A stretch of DNA of 64,000 nucleotides from Polaromonas sp. (GCF_012927455.1 NZ_JABBPE010000006.1:1-64000), one strand, 5' to 3'. Positions 1 to 10,093 are shown, counted from the first letter of the stretch. Notes: generated from the sequence alone by a model not told the origin. A program made the numbers and translations.

Positions 1-1533
1 TCTTACGAAGACCGCATTCGAGCAGTCAAGCTTTATATAAAGCTCGGGAAACGCACTGGAGCGACCATTCGACGGTTGGGTTATCCGACAAAGAATAGTC
101 TCAAGAACTGGCATCGGGCATTCGAACAAGGCGAGGATTTTCCGACTGGCTATGTGCGCTCATGGCAGAAGTATTCTGACGAACAGAAGCAGGTGGTGGT
201 CAAGCATTACCTCAATCATGATCGCTGCATTACAGGAGCCATAAAAGCACTGGGCTATCCATGCCGGGACACGCTCGCGGCCTGGATCGATGAGCTGCAC
301 CCCGAGGCGAGGATTCACGTTGTCGGCAAAGCGGGCGGTGTACAGCACTCACCAGAGCTCAAGCAGGCGGCAGTTATTGAGCTGTGCACTCGACAGGTAA
401 GTGCACAAGCCGTTGCTCAAAAGCTGGCCGTGAGCAGGCCGACGCTGTACAAATGGAAGAATCAATTACTCGGCCGTGAGGTGCCCGCATCCATGAAACT
501 CCACAACGATTCACCGCCCGATCCTCAACGAACGGACTTGGAGCGGCAAGTCGAATCGCTTCGACGTGACATCCGGCAATTGCAGCTTGAACACGATCTC
601 TTGAAGAAGGCGAACGAACTGTTAAAAAAAGGCCTGGGCGTCGACCTGCCACTCCTGAGCAACCGGGAGAAGACGTTTCTGGTTGACGCCCTAAGAGAAA
701 CTTATGCGCTGCCGGAGCTCCTCGCCGAACTTGACCTGGCGCGCAGCTCCTACTTCTATCATCGAGCACAGATGCGGGGCGCTGATAAGTATGCGGAGGT
801 GCGCCTTGCCATCACAGACGTCTTCGAACGCAATCACAGTTGCTACGGGTACCGTCGGTTACGGGCGTCACTGGGCAGGCAACACGTCTTGATCTCGGAG
901 AAAGTCGTGCGGCGTCTGATGAAGCAGGAAGGCCTGATCGTGGCAGCTCCGAAGCGGCGTCGGTATGGCTCCTACCTGGGAGAAATCAGCCCAGCGCCAG
1001 AAAATCTCATCAACCGCGACTTCCAGGCGGCTGCCCCGAATGAGAAGTGGCTTACCGACATCACGGAGTTCCAGATCCCGGCGGGCAAGGTGTACCTGTC
1101 GCCCATGATCGACTGCTTCGATGGGCTGGTGATCAGCTGGACCATCGGCACGCGTCCTGACGCCGTTCTTGTGAACAACATGCTGGATGCCGCCATCGAG
1201 ACGGTAGCCCAGAGCCATGACCGGCCCGTTGTCCACTCTGATCGCGGTGCCCACTATCGATGGCCTGGTTGGCTCATTCGGATAAGCAATGCGAAGCTGA
1301 TTCGCTCAATGTCGCGCAAAGGGTGCTCACCGGATAATGCGGCCTGTGAGGGTTTCTTCGGGCGGCTGAAAACGGAGCTCTTCTACCCTCGGGACTGGCA
1401 GGCGACAACCATCGAGCAATTCATCCAGGTCGTTGACGCGTACATCCACTGGTATAACGAAAAGCGCATCAAAATATCCCTTGGATCACTCAGTCCCCTC
1501 GAATACCGAGCGAGCCTCGGACTTACGGCATAA
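1..1533 (+). CDS. IS3-family transposase, N-terminally cut by window edge
   Basis: This is a DDE transposase. The frame is open from base 1, and the residues before the first ATG at base 76 still look like transposase (SYEDRIRAVKLYIKLG), so the true start is outside the window. From base 76 there is a helix-turn-helix region, then a leucine-rich coiled coil (LLKKANELLKK), then the integrase core. The catalytic triad is D328 (WLTDITEF), D389 (HSDRG) and E425, numbered from base 76, which gives the D-35-E spacing of IS3. OrfA-like and OrfB-like parts are in one frame. A run of seven A followed by GG at bases 624-632 sits where IS3 members usually slip by -1. The gene is intact as far as seen and may be active. 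Confidence 0.9.
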   Translation, partial: SYEDRIRAVKLYIKLGKRTGATIRRLGYPTKNSLKNWHRAFEQGEDFPTGYVRSWQKYSDEQKQVVVKHYLNHDRCITGAIKALGYPCRDTLAAWIDELHPEARIHVVGKAGGVQHSPELKQAAVIELCTRQVSAQAVAQKLAVSRPTLYKWKNQLLGREVPASMKLHNDSPPDPQRTDLERQVESLRRDIRQLQLEHDLLKKANELLKKGLGVDLPLLSNREKTFLVDALRETYALPELLAELDLARSSYFYHRAQMRGADKYAEVRLAITDVFERNHSCYGYRRLRASLGRQHVLISEKVVRRLMKQEGLIVAAPKRRRYGSYLGEISPAPENLINRDFQAAAPNEKWLTDITEFQIPAGKVYLSPMIDCFDGLVISWTIGTRPDAVLVNNMLDAAIETVAQSHDRPVVHSDRGAHYRWPGWLIRISNAKLIRSMSRKGCSPDNAACEGFFGRLKTELFYPRDWQATTIEQFIQVVDAYIHWYNEKRIKISLGSLSPLEYRASLGLTA

Positions 1534-1570
1534 CCCAGTCCAAGTTTTCCGCCGCACCCCCGGTGGCTCA
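1..1570 (+). mobile_element. IS3-family insertion sequence, 3' part
   Basis: The element holds one transposase gene that is already open at the first base of the window, so its left end lies outside. The right end is placed by inference about 37 bases after the transposase stop, where the sequence ends in ...GGTGGCTCA. Its reverse complement begins TGAGCCACCGGGGG, which fits the TG...CA ends of IS3 elements. The matching left inverted repeat and the short target duplication cannot be checked here. Confidence 0.75.
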
Positions 1571-1870
1571 TTATTCAATCGGCGAGAACAGAGCTGCTGC
1601 TCCGACGCACCGACGGTAGGGGTGGCGGAAGTTGCTCCCTCCGGGTAGCAATGACGCAATCTAACTGATTGATTAGTCCGGACGTAACCCATTAATTTTT
1701 ATGGGTATGAACCGAAAATCTTGCGGACTTCGGGTCGTTGGGGTGCTCTCCGCTACGGAGACTATCGGCCCGGAGAGAGCAAAAGTGGCGAATTTCTGGG
1801 TGCCCGGAATAACCGCGAAGTCCGCAAGAACCCTCGGGAACCCCAATGAACACGCGGGTATAGGCGAAAA
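1571..1870. other. Spacer between IS3 end and ssrA terminator, with nested inverted repeat
   Basis: I see no convincing gene here. The main structure is an inverted repeat of 13 bases, CTTGCGGACTTCG at 1720-1732 and its complement at 1816-1828. Inside it is a smaller pair, GCTCTCC near 1745 and GGAGAGAGC near 1774. Folded, this would make a branched hairpin of about 110 bases. The short reading frames that cross it have no ribosome site or recognisable domain. Confidence 0.5.
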
Positions 1871-1898
1871 AAATCCAACCGGAGGACCGGTTGGATTT
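1871..1898 (-). terminator. Intrinsic terminator of ssrA
   Basis: A perfect 12-base stem (AAATCCAACCGG and its complement) with loop AGGA is followed, on the minus strand, by a run of T. It begins seven bases after the mature 3' end of ssrA. Confidence 0.9.
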
Positions 1899-1904
1899 GA
1901 TATA

Positions 1905-2291
1905 TGGTGGAGCTGGGGGGATTTGAACCCCCGTCCGCAAGCCTTCTTCGAGCAGATCTACATGTTTAGCGGTCTGATTTAAGTCTCGCCACCTGTATCG
2001 CACAGTCGCACGCTATACAGGACGCCAGCACCCTATTTTCTCGCCCCGGGTTAAGGTACCCAGCCCGAAGCCAGCCGATAAAATTATCTTTACAGCCGGG
2101 AGCCCCCAACTTTCGTCAAAGACCCCTTGCCCAGCCTATCGGCCTGCTGTTGTAAAGCTCACTGGCAATTAAGCAGCGAGTGCGAAACGTTCGTCGTTTG
2201 CAGTTAGTTTGTTTTAGTCAGTTTTACGAGCGCACTAAGCTCGACATGCACCACACCGCGTCCGAACCCACGTCGAAACCAATGCAGCCCC
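1905..2291 (-). ncRNA. ssrA: tmRNA (transfer-messenger RNA)
   Basis: tmRNA rescues stalled ribosomes and tags their unfinished proteins for degradation. The 5' end reads GGGGCTGCATTGGTTTCGACG and the 3' end reads ...CCCCAGCTCCACCA, with the TGGGGGGATTTGAACCCCC hairpin of the tRNA-like domain. The tag frame lies at 2169-2201 and reads ANDERFALAA followed by TAA, so the added peptide is A-ANDERFALAA. The length of 387 bases is normal for this group. The gene follows gph by 11 bases and has its own terminator. The 3' end of ssrA is a common integration site for mobile DNA. Confidence 0.97.
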
Positions 2292-2302
2292 AATCCTCGA
2301 TC

Positions 2303-2968
2303 TTAAGCCATTCGGAGCAAATTCAATAGGCCTAAGGGTGCGTAAATAGTGAAATCGGCGTTCCAACCTCGTGTATCGGCGGTTTGCCCCAGATACCCAT
2401 AAGCCGCCGCCACCGTGGGCATGCCCGCGGCACGGCCGGCAACGATGTCACGTTCGTCGTCGCCTACATATATACATCGCGCGGGTAGAATTCCAAGTTG
2501 CCGCGCGGCCTCAAGCAGGGGTGCCGGATGCGGTTTCGCGTGGGCTGTGGTGTCCCCGCTAACAATAGCTTTAGCTGTATTGAACAGCGACATGGCTTGG
2601 GTCAGTGGCTCAGTGAAGCGGGCCGACTTGTTTGTCACGACACCCCATCTGAGGCCAGCCTCGCCGATATGGGCGATGAGTTCAGCCACTCCTTCAAACA
2701 CGTAGGTGAGTTCGGTCAACCGCGACTCGTAATTGAAGAAAAACTCTTCTTTCAGCGCATCAAAGCGGGCGTCATCAGGCGCCAGATTAAAGGCGACGGC
2801 AATCATGCCACGGGCGCCAGCGCCGGCCATAGGGCGGTACAGCGACATGGCTAGAGGCGCCAAACCCCGGTCGGTACGCATCTTGTCAGCCGCCGCCGCC
2901 AGGTCAGGAGCGCTGTCAATCAGGGTACCGTCGAGGTCGAACAGGACGACTTCGATGTTCTGTAGCAT
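2303..2968 (-). CDS. gph: Phosphoglycolate phosphatase (HAD family)
   Basis: It removes phosphate from 2-phosphoglycolate, a toxic by-product of DNA repair and of oxygenase side reactions, in the cytoplasm. The 221 residues match the usual length. HAD motif I is DLDGT with nucleophile D11 and acid D13. Motif II is in VVTNK, motif III is the lysine of AKPHP, and motif IV is VGDDERD. The cap domain lies between motifs I and II. It follows ubiG by 33 bases, and the order ompA-ubiG-gph is conserved in Burkholderiales. Other HAD phosphatases look similar, but the context favours Gph. Confidence 0.9.
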   Translation of the reverse strand: MLQNIEVVLFDLDGTLIDSAPDLAAAADKMRTDRGLAPLAMSLYRPMAGAGARGMIAVAFNLAPDDARFDALKEEFFFNYESRLTELTYVFEGVAELIAHIGEAGLRWGVVTNKSARFTEPLTQAMSLFNTAKAIVSGDTTAHAKPHPAPLLEAARQLGILPARCIYVGDDERDIVAGRAAGMPTVAAAYGYLGQTADTRGWNADFTIYAPLGLLNLLRMA

Positions 2969-3001
2969 ATGGGAAGAAAAAGGACGAGAAGGAAAAGCAG
3001 C

Positions 3002-3709
3002 TCAGATTTTCTGCGTGGCCATCAGATAGTTCACGCGGGTGTCGGCGCTAAGCCAGTAATGACGACTCAAAGGGTTGTATTCCAAACCCTTAGTTTGCTG
3101 CAAGACCAACCCAGAAGCACGGCAATAACCAGCCAGTTCGCTCGGTTTGACCAGCTTGGCGTATTCATGGGTGCCGCGAGGAAGCATATTAAGAACATAT
3201 TCAGCCCCAACGATAGCAAGCAGGAAAGCTCTCGCATTGCGGTTGATTGTGGAAAAAAATACATAGCCACCGGGTTTAACCAGCGCCGCGCAGGCTTTGA
3301 CAATGGAAGACGGATCGGGTACGTGCTCTAGCATCTCCATGCAGGTAACCGCATCAAAACTGCCGGCTTGCTCTGCGACCAGCGCCTCTACGCTAATTTC
3401 GCGGTACTGCACGCCCTTGGTCTGGGCTTCCAGAGCGTGGAGCTGCGCCACCTTAAGGGCTTTGACGGCAAGATCAATTCCCAGCACCTCGGCACCTTTG
3501 CGGGCCATCGCATCGGCCAGGATGCCACCACCACACCCCACATCGAGCACACGCAGCCCTCTTAACGGCAGCAAACTCTCAATCCAGTCGAGCCGAAGCG
3601 GGTTGATCTGGTGCAAAGGACGAAATTCGCTTTCGGTGTCCCACCAGCGATGGGCAAGATCAGAAAATTTGGCCAATTCAGCGGGGTCGAAGTTATCAGT
3701 TATAGACAT
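3002..3709 (-). CDS. ubiG: Ubiquinone biosynthesis O-methyltransferase
   Basis: UbiG carries out both O-methylation steps of ubiquinone synthesis, using S-adenosylmethionine. The 235-residue protein has the class I methyltransferase motif VLDVGCGGGILA at about residues 55-66 and the acidic end of strand two in GIDLA. The UbiG-typical CMEMLEHVPDP and STINRN stretches are present. The start at MSITDNFDP was chosen because the 30 codons upstream run across the ompA terminator and have no family likeness. It probably forms one transcription unit with gph. Confidence 0.93.
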   Translation of the reverse strand: MSITDNFDPAELAKFSDLAHRWWDTESEFRPLHQINPLRLDWIESLLPLRGLRVLDVGCGGGILADAMARKGAEVLGIDLAVKALKVAQLHALEAQTKGVQYREISVEALVAEQAGSFDAVTCMEMLEHVPDPSSIVKACAALVKPGGYVFFSTINRNARAFLLAIVGAEYVLNMLPRGTHEYAKLVKPSELAGYCRASGLVLQQTKGLEYNPLSRHYWLSADTRVNYLMATQKI

Positions 3710-3734
3710 AAAGCGATTATCGTTCAGGCATAAA

Positions 3735-3758
3735 AAAACCGCGCCGTAGCGCGGTTTT
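3735..3758 (-). terminator. Intrinsic terminator after OmpA-family gene
   Basis: The stem AAAACCGCGC with loop CGTA is followed by a T run on the minus strand. It begins about 18 bases after the OmpA-family stop codon and overlaps the leader of ubiG, so ubiG either reads through it or has its own promoter. Confidence 0.85.
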
Positions 3759-3776
3759 ATAGGTAATTCGTAAAGA

Positions 3777-4421
3777 CTACTTGTTGGCGCGGGTGCCAAC
3801 CACTTCGATTTCTACGCGACGGTTCTTCGCACGTCCTTCCGACGTCTTATTATCAGCAACAGGCTGCTTCTCGCCTTTACCTTCAGTGTAAACGCGGTTT
3901 TTCTCAATGCCTTTGGACACCAAGTAAGCCTTGACGGCTTCAGAGCGGCGAACCGACAGTTTCTGGTTGTAAGCGTCGCTACCAACAGAGTCAGTATGAC
4001 CCACGGCGATGATGACTTCCAGGTTGATGTCCTTGATTTTTCCAACCAGGTCATCCAACTTGGCTTTGCCAGCTGGTTTGATCACCGATTTGTTGAAGTC
4101 AAAGAACGCATCAGCAGCGTAGGTGACTTTAGTTGCGGCCGGAGGAGCTGGAGCTGGAGCCGGAGCAGCTGCCACAGGCGCAGGGGCCGGAGTTGCAACA
4201 GGAGCAGGCGCAGGAGCTACAACCGGGACAATTGCGCCATCGCAACCTGGAGCTGCAGTCGCAGGTGTCCAATTGGCATCACGCCAGCACAATTCATTGG
4301 TACCGTTTTTCCAGACCAGTTCGTTGCTGCCGTTTTTCCAGTTGTCAATAGTTTGTGCACCAGCGGCGGTAACAAGCGCTGCGGAAGCAAACAACATTGC
4401 CACTTTGTTGAGTTTCTTCAT
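3777..4421 (-). CDS. OmpA-family outer membrane protein
   Basis: This is a cell-envelope protein that should hold the outer membrane to peptidoglycan. Residues 1-22 are a signal peptide ending in AGA. A short region with the repeated motif WKNGSNELVWKNGTNEL follows, then an Ala/Pro-rich linker at about residues 65-100. The C-terminal OmpA domain begins with FFDFNKSVIKP. It has the peptidoglycan-binding pattern GHTDSVGSDAYNQKLSVRR and ends in GRAKNRRVEIEV. There is no large N-terminal beta barrel, so this is the short betaproteobacterial form. Its own terminator lies downstream. Confidence 0.9.
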   Translation of the reverse strand: MKKLNKVAMLFASAALVTAAGAQTIDNWKNGSNELVWKNGTNELCWRDANWTPATAAPGCDGAIVPVVAPAPAPVATPAPAPVAAAPAPAPAPPAATKVTYAADAFFDFNKSVIKPAGKAKLDDLVGKIKDINLEVIIAVGHTDSVGSDAYNQKLSVRRSEAVKAYLVSKGIEKNRVYTEGKGEKQPVADNKTSEGRAKNRRVEIEVVGTRANK

Positions 4422-4676
4422 GGTTCTCCTCTAGAGAAAAGCCGCAGACTCGCTGCGATTAGTAAGATACACGCCGTGAATGACCATCACCCAAAGCGTT
4501 ACATTGATTGTGCCATAGCAACCCGCACCATCAAGCTCGCTATCGGTTTCATCTGACAGAGTGCCCCACATTCTTCGTTATTTGTTGCTGCTTTGCCACA
4601 AAACACCAGTTTGCACTCAAGCCCTAAAATCAACGATTGCCCTCAAGAATCTTGAAAAATCCCAACCAGGCCTCGC

Positions 4677-7325
4677 ATGACCCAGTTCGCAAAAGAAACC
4701 CTGCCCATCAGTCTTGAAGAGGAAATGCGACGAAGCTATCTCGATTACGCGATGAGCGTTATCGTGGGTCGGGCGTTGCCCGATGCCCGTGACGGCCTCA
4801 AGCCAGTACATAGACGCGTACTGTTTGCGATGCACGAGCTGAACAACGACTGGAACCGTCCGTACAAAAAATCCGCCCGTATCGTGGGCGACGTCATTGG
4901 CAAATACCATCCGCACGGCGACCAATCGGTCTACGACACTATCGTGCGCATGGCCCAGGATTTTTCGCTGCGCCACTTGCTGGTGGATGGCCAGGGCAAT
5001 TTCGGATCGGTCGATGGCGACAATGCCGCCGCCATGCGGTACACGGAAATCCGCCTCTCCAAAATCGCCCACGAATTGCTGGCCGACCTCGACAAGGAAA
5101 CCGTCGATTTCGGCCCTAACTACGATGGCAGCGAGCAGGAACCGCTGGTCATGCCGACACGCTTGCCCAACCTGCTGGTCAACGGCTCAGGCGGTATTGC
5201 TGTAGGCATGGCCACCAATATTCCACCTCACAACCTCAATGAGGTGGTGGACGCCTGTCTGCATCTGCTGAAAAACCCCGACGCATCGATTGATGAACTG
5301 ATGGAGATCATCCCTGCGCCCGATTTCCCCACAGGCGGCATTATTTACGGCATCAACGGTGTCAGGGATGGTTACCGCACGGGCCGCGGCAAGGTGGTAA
5401 TGCGCGCCAAATGTCATTTTGAAGATATCGACAAAGGCCAGCGGCAGTCCATCATCGTTGACGAACTGCCCTACCAGGTCAATAAAAAGACGCTTCAAGA
5501 ACGTATGGCCGAGCTGGTACACGAAAAGAAAATCGAGGGCATCAGCCACATCCAAGACGAAAGCGACAAGTCGGGCATGCGTTTGGTGATCGATCTTAAG
5601 CGCGGCGAAGTGCCTGAAGTGGTGCTGAACAACCTGTACAAACAGACGCAGCTTCAGGATACCTTCGGCATCAATATGGTGGCGCTTATCAACGGCCAGC
5701 CCAAGCTATGCAATCTGAAAGACCTGATTGCGGTCTTCCTGTCGCACCGCCGCGAAGTGGTGACACGTCGCACAGTATTTACACTGCGCAAGGCGCGAGA
5801 ACGCGGCCATGTACTGGAAGGCTTGGCCGTCGCATTGGCCAATATCGACGACTTTATTGCCATCATCCGCAATGCGCCGACCCCGCCGGTGGCGAAGGCC
5901 GAGTTGATGCTGCGGCCTTGGGATAGCAGTCTGGTGCGCGATATGCTCACGCGTGCCCGGGCCGATGGCGGTGTTGTAAACGCCGACGATTACCGTCCCG
6001 ATGGGCTTGAAAAGGCCTTTGGAATGGGCAGCGATGGGCTCTACCGCCTTTCGGAAACGCAGGCTCAGGAAATTCTGCAGATGCGACTCCAACGCCTGAC
6101 GGGTCTGGAGCAAGACAAAATCGTTGCCGAATATAAGGAAGTCATGTCGGAAATCGACGATCTGCTCGATATTCTGGCTCGACCAGAGCGTGTTTCTATC
6201 ATCATTGGCGATGAGCTGTCGGCCATCAAGCTTGAATTTGGCCAGACCAAGCTGGGCGCGCGGCGCAGCCATATTGAACACAGCTCGTTCGACCTGAGCA
6301 CTGAAGACCTGATCACGCCGACCGACATGGTGGTCACGCTGTCGCACACCGGCTATATCAAAAGTCAGCCACTTTCGGAGTACCGGGCGCAAAAACGTGG
6401 CGGTCGTGGCAAGCAGGCCACTGCCACCAAGGAAGACGACTGGGTCGACCAGCTATTCATTGCCAACACGCACGACTACATCTTGTGCTTTTCCAACCGA
6501 GGCCGACTTTACTGGCTCAAGGTCTGGGAGGTGCCTGCAGGTTCCCGCGGTTCGCGCGGTCGGCCTATCGTTAACATGTTTCCCCTTCAGGAGAATGAAA
6601 AGATCACGGTCGTTCTGGCTTTAACTGGTGAGAAACGTACTTTTCCAGCCCATCAGTACATCTTTATGGCTACCAGCATGGGCACGGTCAAAAAAACAGC
6701 ACTGGACCAGTTCAACAACCCGCGCAAAGGCGGCATCATTGCCGTCGATCTGGACGACGGCGACTACCTGATTGGCGCTGCGTTGACGGATGGCCAACAC
6801 GATGTGATGCTGTTCTCGGACGGCGGGAAAGCGGTGCGCTTTGATGAAAACGACGTGCGTCCACTGGGCCGTCAGGCGCGCGGTGTGCGCGGCATGACTC
6901 TGGAAGAGGGCCAGGGCGTTATCGCCATGCTGGTGGCTGAGGACGAACAGCAAAGCGTGCTGACCGCCACCCAGAACGGTTATGGCAAGCGCACGTCCAT
7001 CACGGAATACACGCGTCACGGCCGCGGCACCAAGGGCATGATCGCCATTCAGCAGAGCGAGCGCAACGGCAAAGTTGTTGCTGCGACACTGGTCCACGCT
7101 GATGACGAGATCATGTTGATTACCGACAAGGGCGTGCTGGTTCGCACGCGAGTTAGCGAAATTCGAGAAATGGGGAGGGCCACCCAGGGCGTTACGCTTA
7201 TTGGCCTTGACGAGGGCTCACAATTAAGCGGCCTCCAACGCATCGTCGAAAACGATGCCTCCCTGGACGACAGCGACACAGAAGTCAACACAGGCAACGA
7301 TGCCTCCAACCCGGAAACCGATTGA
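4677..7325 (+). CDS. gyrA: DNA gyrase subunit A
   Basis: GyrA cuts and rejoins DNA as part of the A2B2 gyrase that adds negative supercoils. The 882 residues are a normal length. The catalytic tyrosine is Y122 in MRYTE, and the numbering matches E. coli through this region. The quinolone-resistance region reads [10 protein letters not shown], so the position equal to E. coli Ser83 is glutamine and Asp87 is kept. The GyrA-box QKRGGRG starts near residue 572 and opens the C-terminal beta-pinwheel. The protein ends in an acidic tail. The ATG is preceded by a purine-poor stretch, so the ribosome site is weak. Confidence 0.97.
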   Translation: MTQFAKETLPISLEEEMRRSYLDYAMSVIVGRALPDARDGLKPVHRRVLFAMHELNNDWNRPYKKSARIVGDVIGKYHPHGDQSVYDTIVRMAQDFSLRHLLVDGQGNFGSVDGDNAAAMRYTEIRLSKIAHELLADLDKETVDFGPNYDGSEQEPLVMPTRLPNLLVNGSGGIAVGMATNIPPHNLNEVVDACLHLLKNPDASIDELMEIIPAPDFPTGGIIYGINGVRDGYRTGRGKVVMRAKCHFEDIDKGQRQSIIVDELPYQVNKKTLQERMAELVHEKKIEGISHIQDESDKSGMRLVIDLKRGEVPEVVLNNLYKQTQLQDTFGINMVALINGQPKLCNLKDLIAVFLSHRREVVTRRTVFTLRKARERGHVLEGLAVALANIDDFIAIIRNAPTPPVAKAELMLRPWDSSLVRDMLTRARADGGVVNADDYRPDGLEKAFGMGSDGLYRLSETQAQEILQMRLQRLTGLEQDKIVAEYKEVMSEIDDLLDILARPERVSIIIGDELSAIKLEFGQTKLGARRSHIEHSSFDLSTEDLITPTDMVVTLSHTGYIKSQPLSEYRAQKRGGRGKQATATKEDDWVDQLFIANTHDYILCFSNRGRLYWLKVWEVPAGSRGSRGRPIVNMFPLQENEKITVVLALTGEKRTFPAHQYIFMATSMGTVKKTALDQFNNPRKGGIIAVDLDDGDYLIGAALTDGQHDVMLFSDGGKAVRFDENDVRPLGRQARGVRGMTLEEGQGVIAMLVAEDEQQSVLTATQNGYGKRTSITEYTRHGRGTKGMIAIQQSERNGKVVAATLVHADDEIMLITDKGVLVRTRVSEIREMGRATQGVTLIGLDEGSQLSGLQRIVENDASLDDSDTEVNTGNDASNPETD

Positions 7326-7906
7326 TGAAAAAACTGATCACTGCATTCGCCATCACAAGTCTGGCCAGCCTGACTTTCTCCACCGCCCTGCAGGCGCAAA
7401 CGACAGATCCAAAAACCGAATGGGCGACCAAGGTCGTTGCCCTGCAGCAAGGCCCGGAACTTGACCGCCTGGTAGAGCAACTCGCAGGCAGCACGGCTCA
7501 GGACATGATCGCCAATTGGGGCCCCAAACTGGAGGCCAACGTGCCCAAGGCCAAACAGCAAAAGGCGTCGGAAGCGCTCAATGCAGAACTGAAAACCTAT
7601 GCCGGGGACGCCAAACAGCTGATTGGCAAGCAGGTTGGCAAAGTTAGCTCTGAAATACTGGTGCCGGCTTACGCCGAACGTTTTACCCTGGAAGAGCTCA
7701 AGCAGATTGCGGCATTCTTCGAATCTCCCGCCATCAAGAAATACCAGGCAACCGCGCCTGAACTGGGCAATGCTTTCATACAGAAACTGGTCGAAGCATC
7801 GCGCGCCGACGTCGTCGCGCGCGTCAAGCAGTTCGATGACGCGGCAGTGAAAATTGTCGGCACCGCCCCCGCGGCAGCCGGAGCAAGCAAGCCAGCCAAA
7901 AAATGA
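7325..7906 (+). CDS. Secreted DUF2059 family protein
   Basis: Its function is unknown. The 193-residue protein begins with a signal peptide ([19 protein letters not shown], ending near ALQA) and is likely periplasmic. The mature part is helical. It carries the DUF2059 pattern of a conserved [21 protein letters not shown] stretch, where a bundle protein prunes to a short hairpin. The ATG overlaps the gyrA stop by one base (TGATG), so translation is probably coupled. A TTG three bases earlier is less likely as the start. It lies between gyrA and serC, a place where many Burkholderiales keep the same gene. The C-terminus is Ala/Lys-rich and variable. Confidence 0.8.
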   Translation: MKKLITAFAITSLASLTFSTALQAQTTDPKTEWATKVVALQQGPELDRLVEQLAGSTAQDMIANWGPKLEANVPKAKQQKASEALNAELKTYAGDAKQLIGKQVGKVSSEILVPAYAERFTLEELKQIAAFFESPAIKKYQATAPELGNAFIQKLVEASRADVVARVKQFDDAAVKIVGTAPAAAGASKPAKK

Positions 7907-9009
7907 TTCGGCCTTTCAATTTTTCGGCCGGACCTGCCACATTGCCTGAAGAGGTTCTGCGGCATGCAGCCGCCGAAATGTTGGACTGGCATGGCAGCGG
8001 CATGAGCGTCATGGAAATGAGCCATCGCGGCAAAGAGTTCTTGTCCATTTATGAGAACGCAGAAGCTGATTTCCGCGAATTGATGGCGGTTCCACCCCAC
8101 TTCAAGATATTGTTCATGCAGGGGGGCGGACTCGCAGAAAACGCCATCGTGCCGCTGAACCTGTCGCGCGGTGCCTGCGCCGATTTCGTGGTGTCTGGCA
8201 GCTGGAGCGACAAGTCGCAAAAAGAAGCGCGCAAATATTGCGACGTGCAGATTGCCGCCAGCAATCAAAGCAGCAGCCACACCGGTCTGCCGCCACCGGC
8301 CAGCTGGAAGATCAGGCGCCATGCCAGCTATGTGCATGTTTGCACCAACGAAACCATCCATGGCGTGGAATTTCAGGAGCTGCCTGACCTGAAGGCGCTG
8401 GGCAGCGATGCGCCGCTAGTCATTGATTTCTCGTCCCACGTAGCCTCCAGGCCGGTAAATTGGTCAAAAGTCGGGCTGGCTTTTGGCGGTGCCCAGAAAA
8501 ACCTGGGTCCGGCGGGGGTGACGCTGGTTGTTGTTCGAGAAGATTTGCTCGGTCACGCGCTGCCTGCATGCCCCAGCGCCTTCGACTACAAAACGGTGGC
8601 CGACAGCCAGTCGATGTACAACACGCCTCCGACCTATGCCATCTACGTTGCCGGCCTGACCTTTCAGTGGCTGAAACGCCAAAAGGAAGGCGAGTTCGAA
8701 GGCATCGCTGCGATGGAACAGCGCAACATCGTCAAAGCGCAAATGCTTTACGACGCCATCGACCATTCCCAGCTGTATGTCAACAAAATCAATCGCGATT
8801 GCCGTTCACGCATGAACGTGCCGTTTTTCCTGCGTGACGAATCGCGCAACGAGGCTTTTTTGACCGGAGCAAATGCGCGCGGACTGTTGCAACTCAAGGG
8901 ACACAAATCGGTAGGCGGCATGCGCGCCAGCATTTACAACGCCATGCCGCTGGCAGGTGTCGAGGCGCTAATTGGCTACATGCGAGAATTCGAACAAAAA
9001 AAAGCCTGA
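7903..9009 (+). CDS. serC: Phosphoserine aminotransferase
   Basis: SerC transfers an amino group from glutamate to 3-phosphohydroxypyruvate in serine synthesis, and to the matching intermediate of pyridoxal phosphate synthesis. The 368 residues begin with the family signature [14 protein letters not shown]. The pyridoxal-phosphate lysine lies in the motif [11 protein letters not shown]. The end contains [14 protein letters not shown], also typical. Its ATG overlaps the upstream stop by four bases (ATGA), and pheA starts one base after its stop, so serC is inside an operon with gyrA, pheA, tyrA and aroA-cmk. Confidence 0.96.
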   Translation: MIRPFNFSAGPATLPEEVLRHAAAEMLDWHGSGMSVMEMSHRGKEFLSIYENAEADFRELMAVPPHFKILFMQGGGLAENAIVPLNLSRGACADFVVSGSWSDKSQKEARKYCDVQIAASNQSSSHTGLPPPASWKIRRHASYVHVCTNETIHGVEFQELPDLKALGSDAPLVIDFSSHVASRPVNWSKVGLAFGGAQKNLGPAGVTLVVVREDLLGHALPACPSAFDYKTVADSQSMYNTPPTYAIYVAGLTFQWLKRQKEGEFEGIAAMEQRNIVKAQMLYDAIDHSQLYVNKINRDCRSRMNVPFFLRDESRNEAFLTGANARGLLQLKGHKSVGGMRASIYNAMPLAGVEALIGYMREFEQKKA

Positions 9010-9010
9010 C

Positions 9011-10093
9011 ATGACGCCCAACCTTGCCGACTTACGCGTTCAGATTGACGCTCTGGACAAAGAACTACTCGCCCTTTTGAACCGCCGCGCGCAGGTCGCC
9101 GAGCAGGTGGGAGAGATCAAGAAGCGTGAAGGCACGCCTTTTTTTCGTCCTGACCGCGTCGCCCAAGTGATTGAACAGGTTCAGCAGAACAACACCGGCC
9201 CGCTCAAAACCGAGCATGTGGCAGCGGTCTGGCGTGAAATCATGTCGGCGTGCCTGGCCCTTGAATCGTCAGTGCGTGTCGCCTACCTTGGCCCTGCAGG
9301 TACCTTCAGCGAACAGGCGGCATTGCAGTTTTTTGGCGCAAGCATTGAACATGTTCCCTGCATTAGCATTGATGAAGTGTTTCGCGCCACTGCAGCCGGC
9401 AGCGCCAGTTATGGCGTGGTACCGGTGGAAAACTCGACCGAGGGGGTGGTATCACGCTCGCTAGATCTATTGCTGAACTCGCCGCTGCACATCGTTGGCG
9501 AAGTCAGCCTGATGGTGCGACACAATCTACTGCGACTGCTCGAATCGCAGGAAGACATTGAGGTGGTTTATGCCCACCCTCAAGCGCTGGCTCAATGCCA
9601 GGGGTGGCTGACCACCCACCTGCCCCAGGCAGAACGCCGTGCCGCGTCGAGCAACGCCGAGGGCGCACGGCTGGCCTCAACCAACTCAGCTTGGGCCGCC
9701 GTCGCCAGCGATCGTGCGGCCACCCAGTACGGGCTGCATACGGCGGCACACGCCATTCAGGACGATGCATTTAACCGCACGCGCTTTGCCGTGGTGTGCT
9801 TGCCGCAAACGCTGCCGTCCCCGCCCGCCTCCGGCAAAGACTGCACCAGTTTGGTGGTGTCAGTGCCCAACCTACCGGGCGCCGTGCACGACATTCTGGT
9901 TCCGCTCAAGACCCACGGGGTCTCCATGACCCGCTTCGAATCGCGTCCGGCGCGCTCGGGTCAGTGGGACTATTACTTCTATATTGATCTGCAAGGCCAC
10001 CCCTCGCAGCAGCACGTGAAAGCTGCGCTGACTGACTTGCAGCAGCTTTGCGCGTTTTACAGAGTTCTCGGAACCTATCCGGTCAGCGATTGA
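9011..10093 (+). CDS. pheA: Bifunctional chorismate mutase / prephenate dehydratase (P-protein)
   Basis: The enzyme turns chorismate into prephenate and then phenylpyruvate for phenylalanine synthesis. Residues 1-85 form the AroQ mutase helix domain (LRVQIDALDKELLALLNRR). Residues 95-270 form the dehydratase, with YLGPAGTFSEQAA, VVPVENSTEGVV and the catalytic NRTRFAVV. Residues 280-360 are an ACT domain with the regulatory motif SRPARSGQWDYYFYIDLQGH, which in relatives binds phenylalanine for feedback inhibition. The start MTPNLADL was chosen over an ATG inside serC because the family begins there. Confidence 0.95.
   Translation: MTPNLADLRVQIDALDKELLALLNRRAQVAEQVGEIKKREGTPFFRPDRVAQVIEQVQQNNTGPLKTEHVAAVWREIMSACLALESSVRVAYLGPAGTFSEQAALQFFGASIEHVPCISIDEVFRATAAGSASYGVVPVENSTEGVVSRSLDLLLNSPLHIVGEVSLMVRHNLLRLLESQEDIEVVYAHPQALAQCQGWLTTHLPQAERRAASSNAEGARLASTNSAWAAVASDRAATQYGLHTAAHAIQDDAFNRTRFAVVCLPQTLPSPPASGKDCTSLVVSVPNLPGAVHDILVPLKTHGVSMTRFESRPARSGQWDYYFYIDLQGHPSQQHVKAALTDLQQLCAFYRVLGTYPVSD

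Noticed and set aside
1701..1982. Reading frame between the IS end and ssrA
   Set aside because: It runs into the tmRNA gene and its terminator and has no ribosome site.
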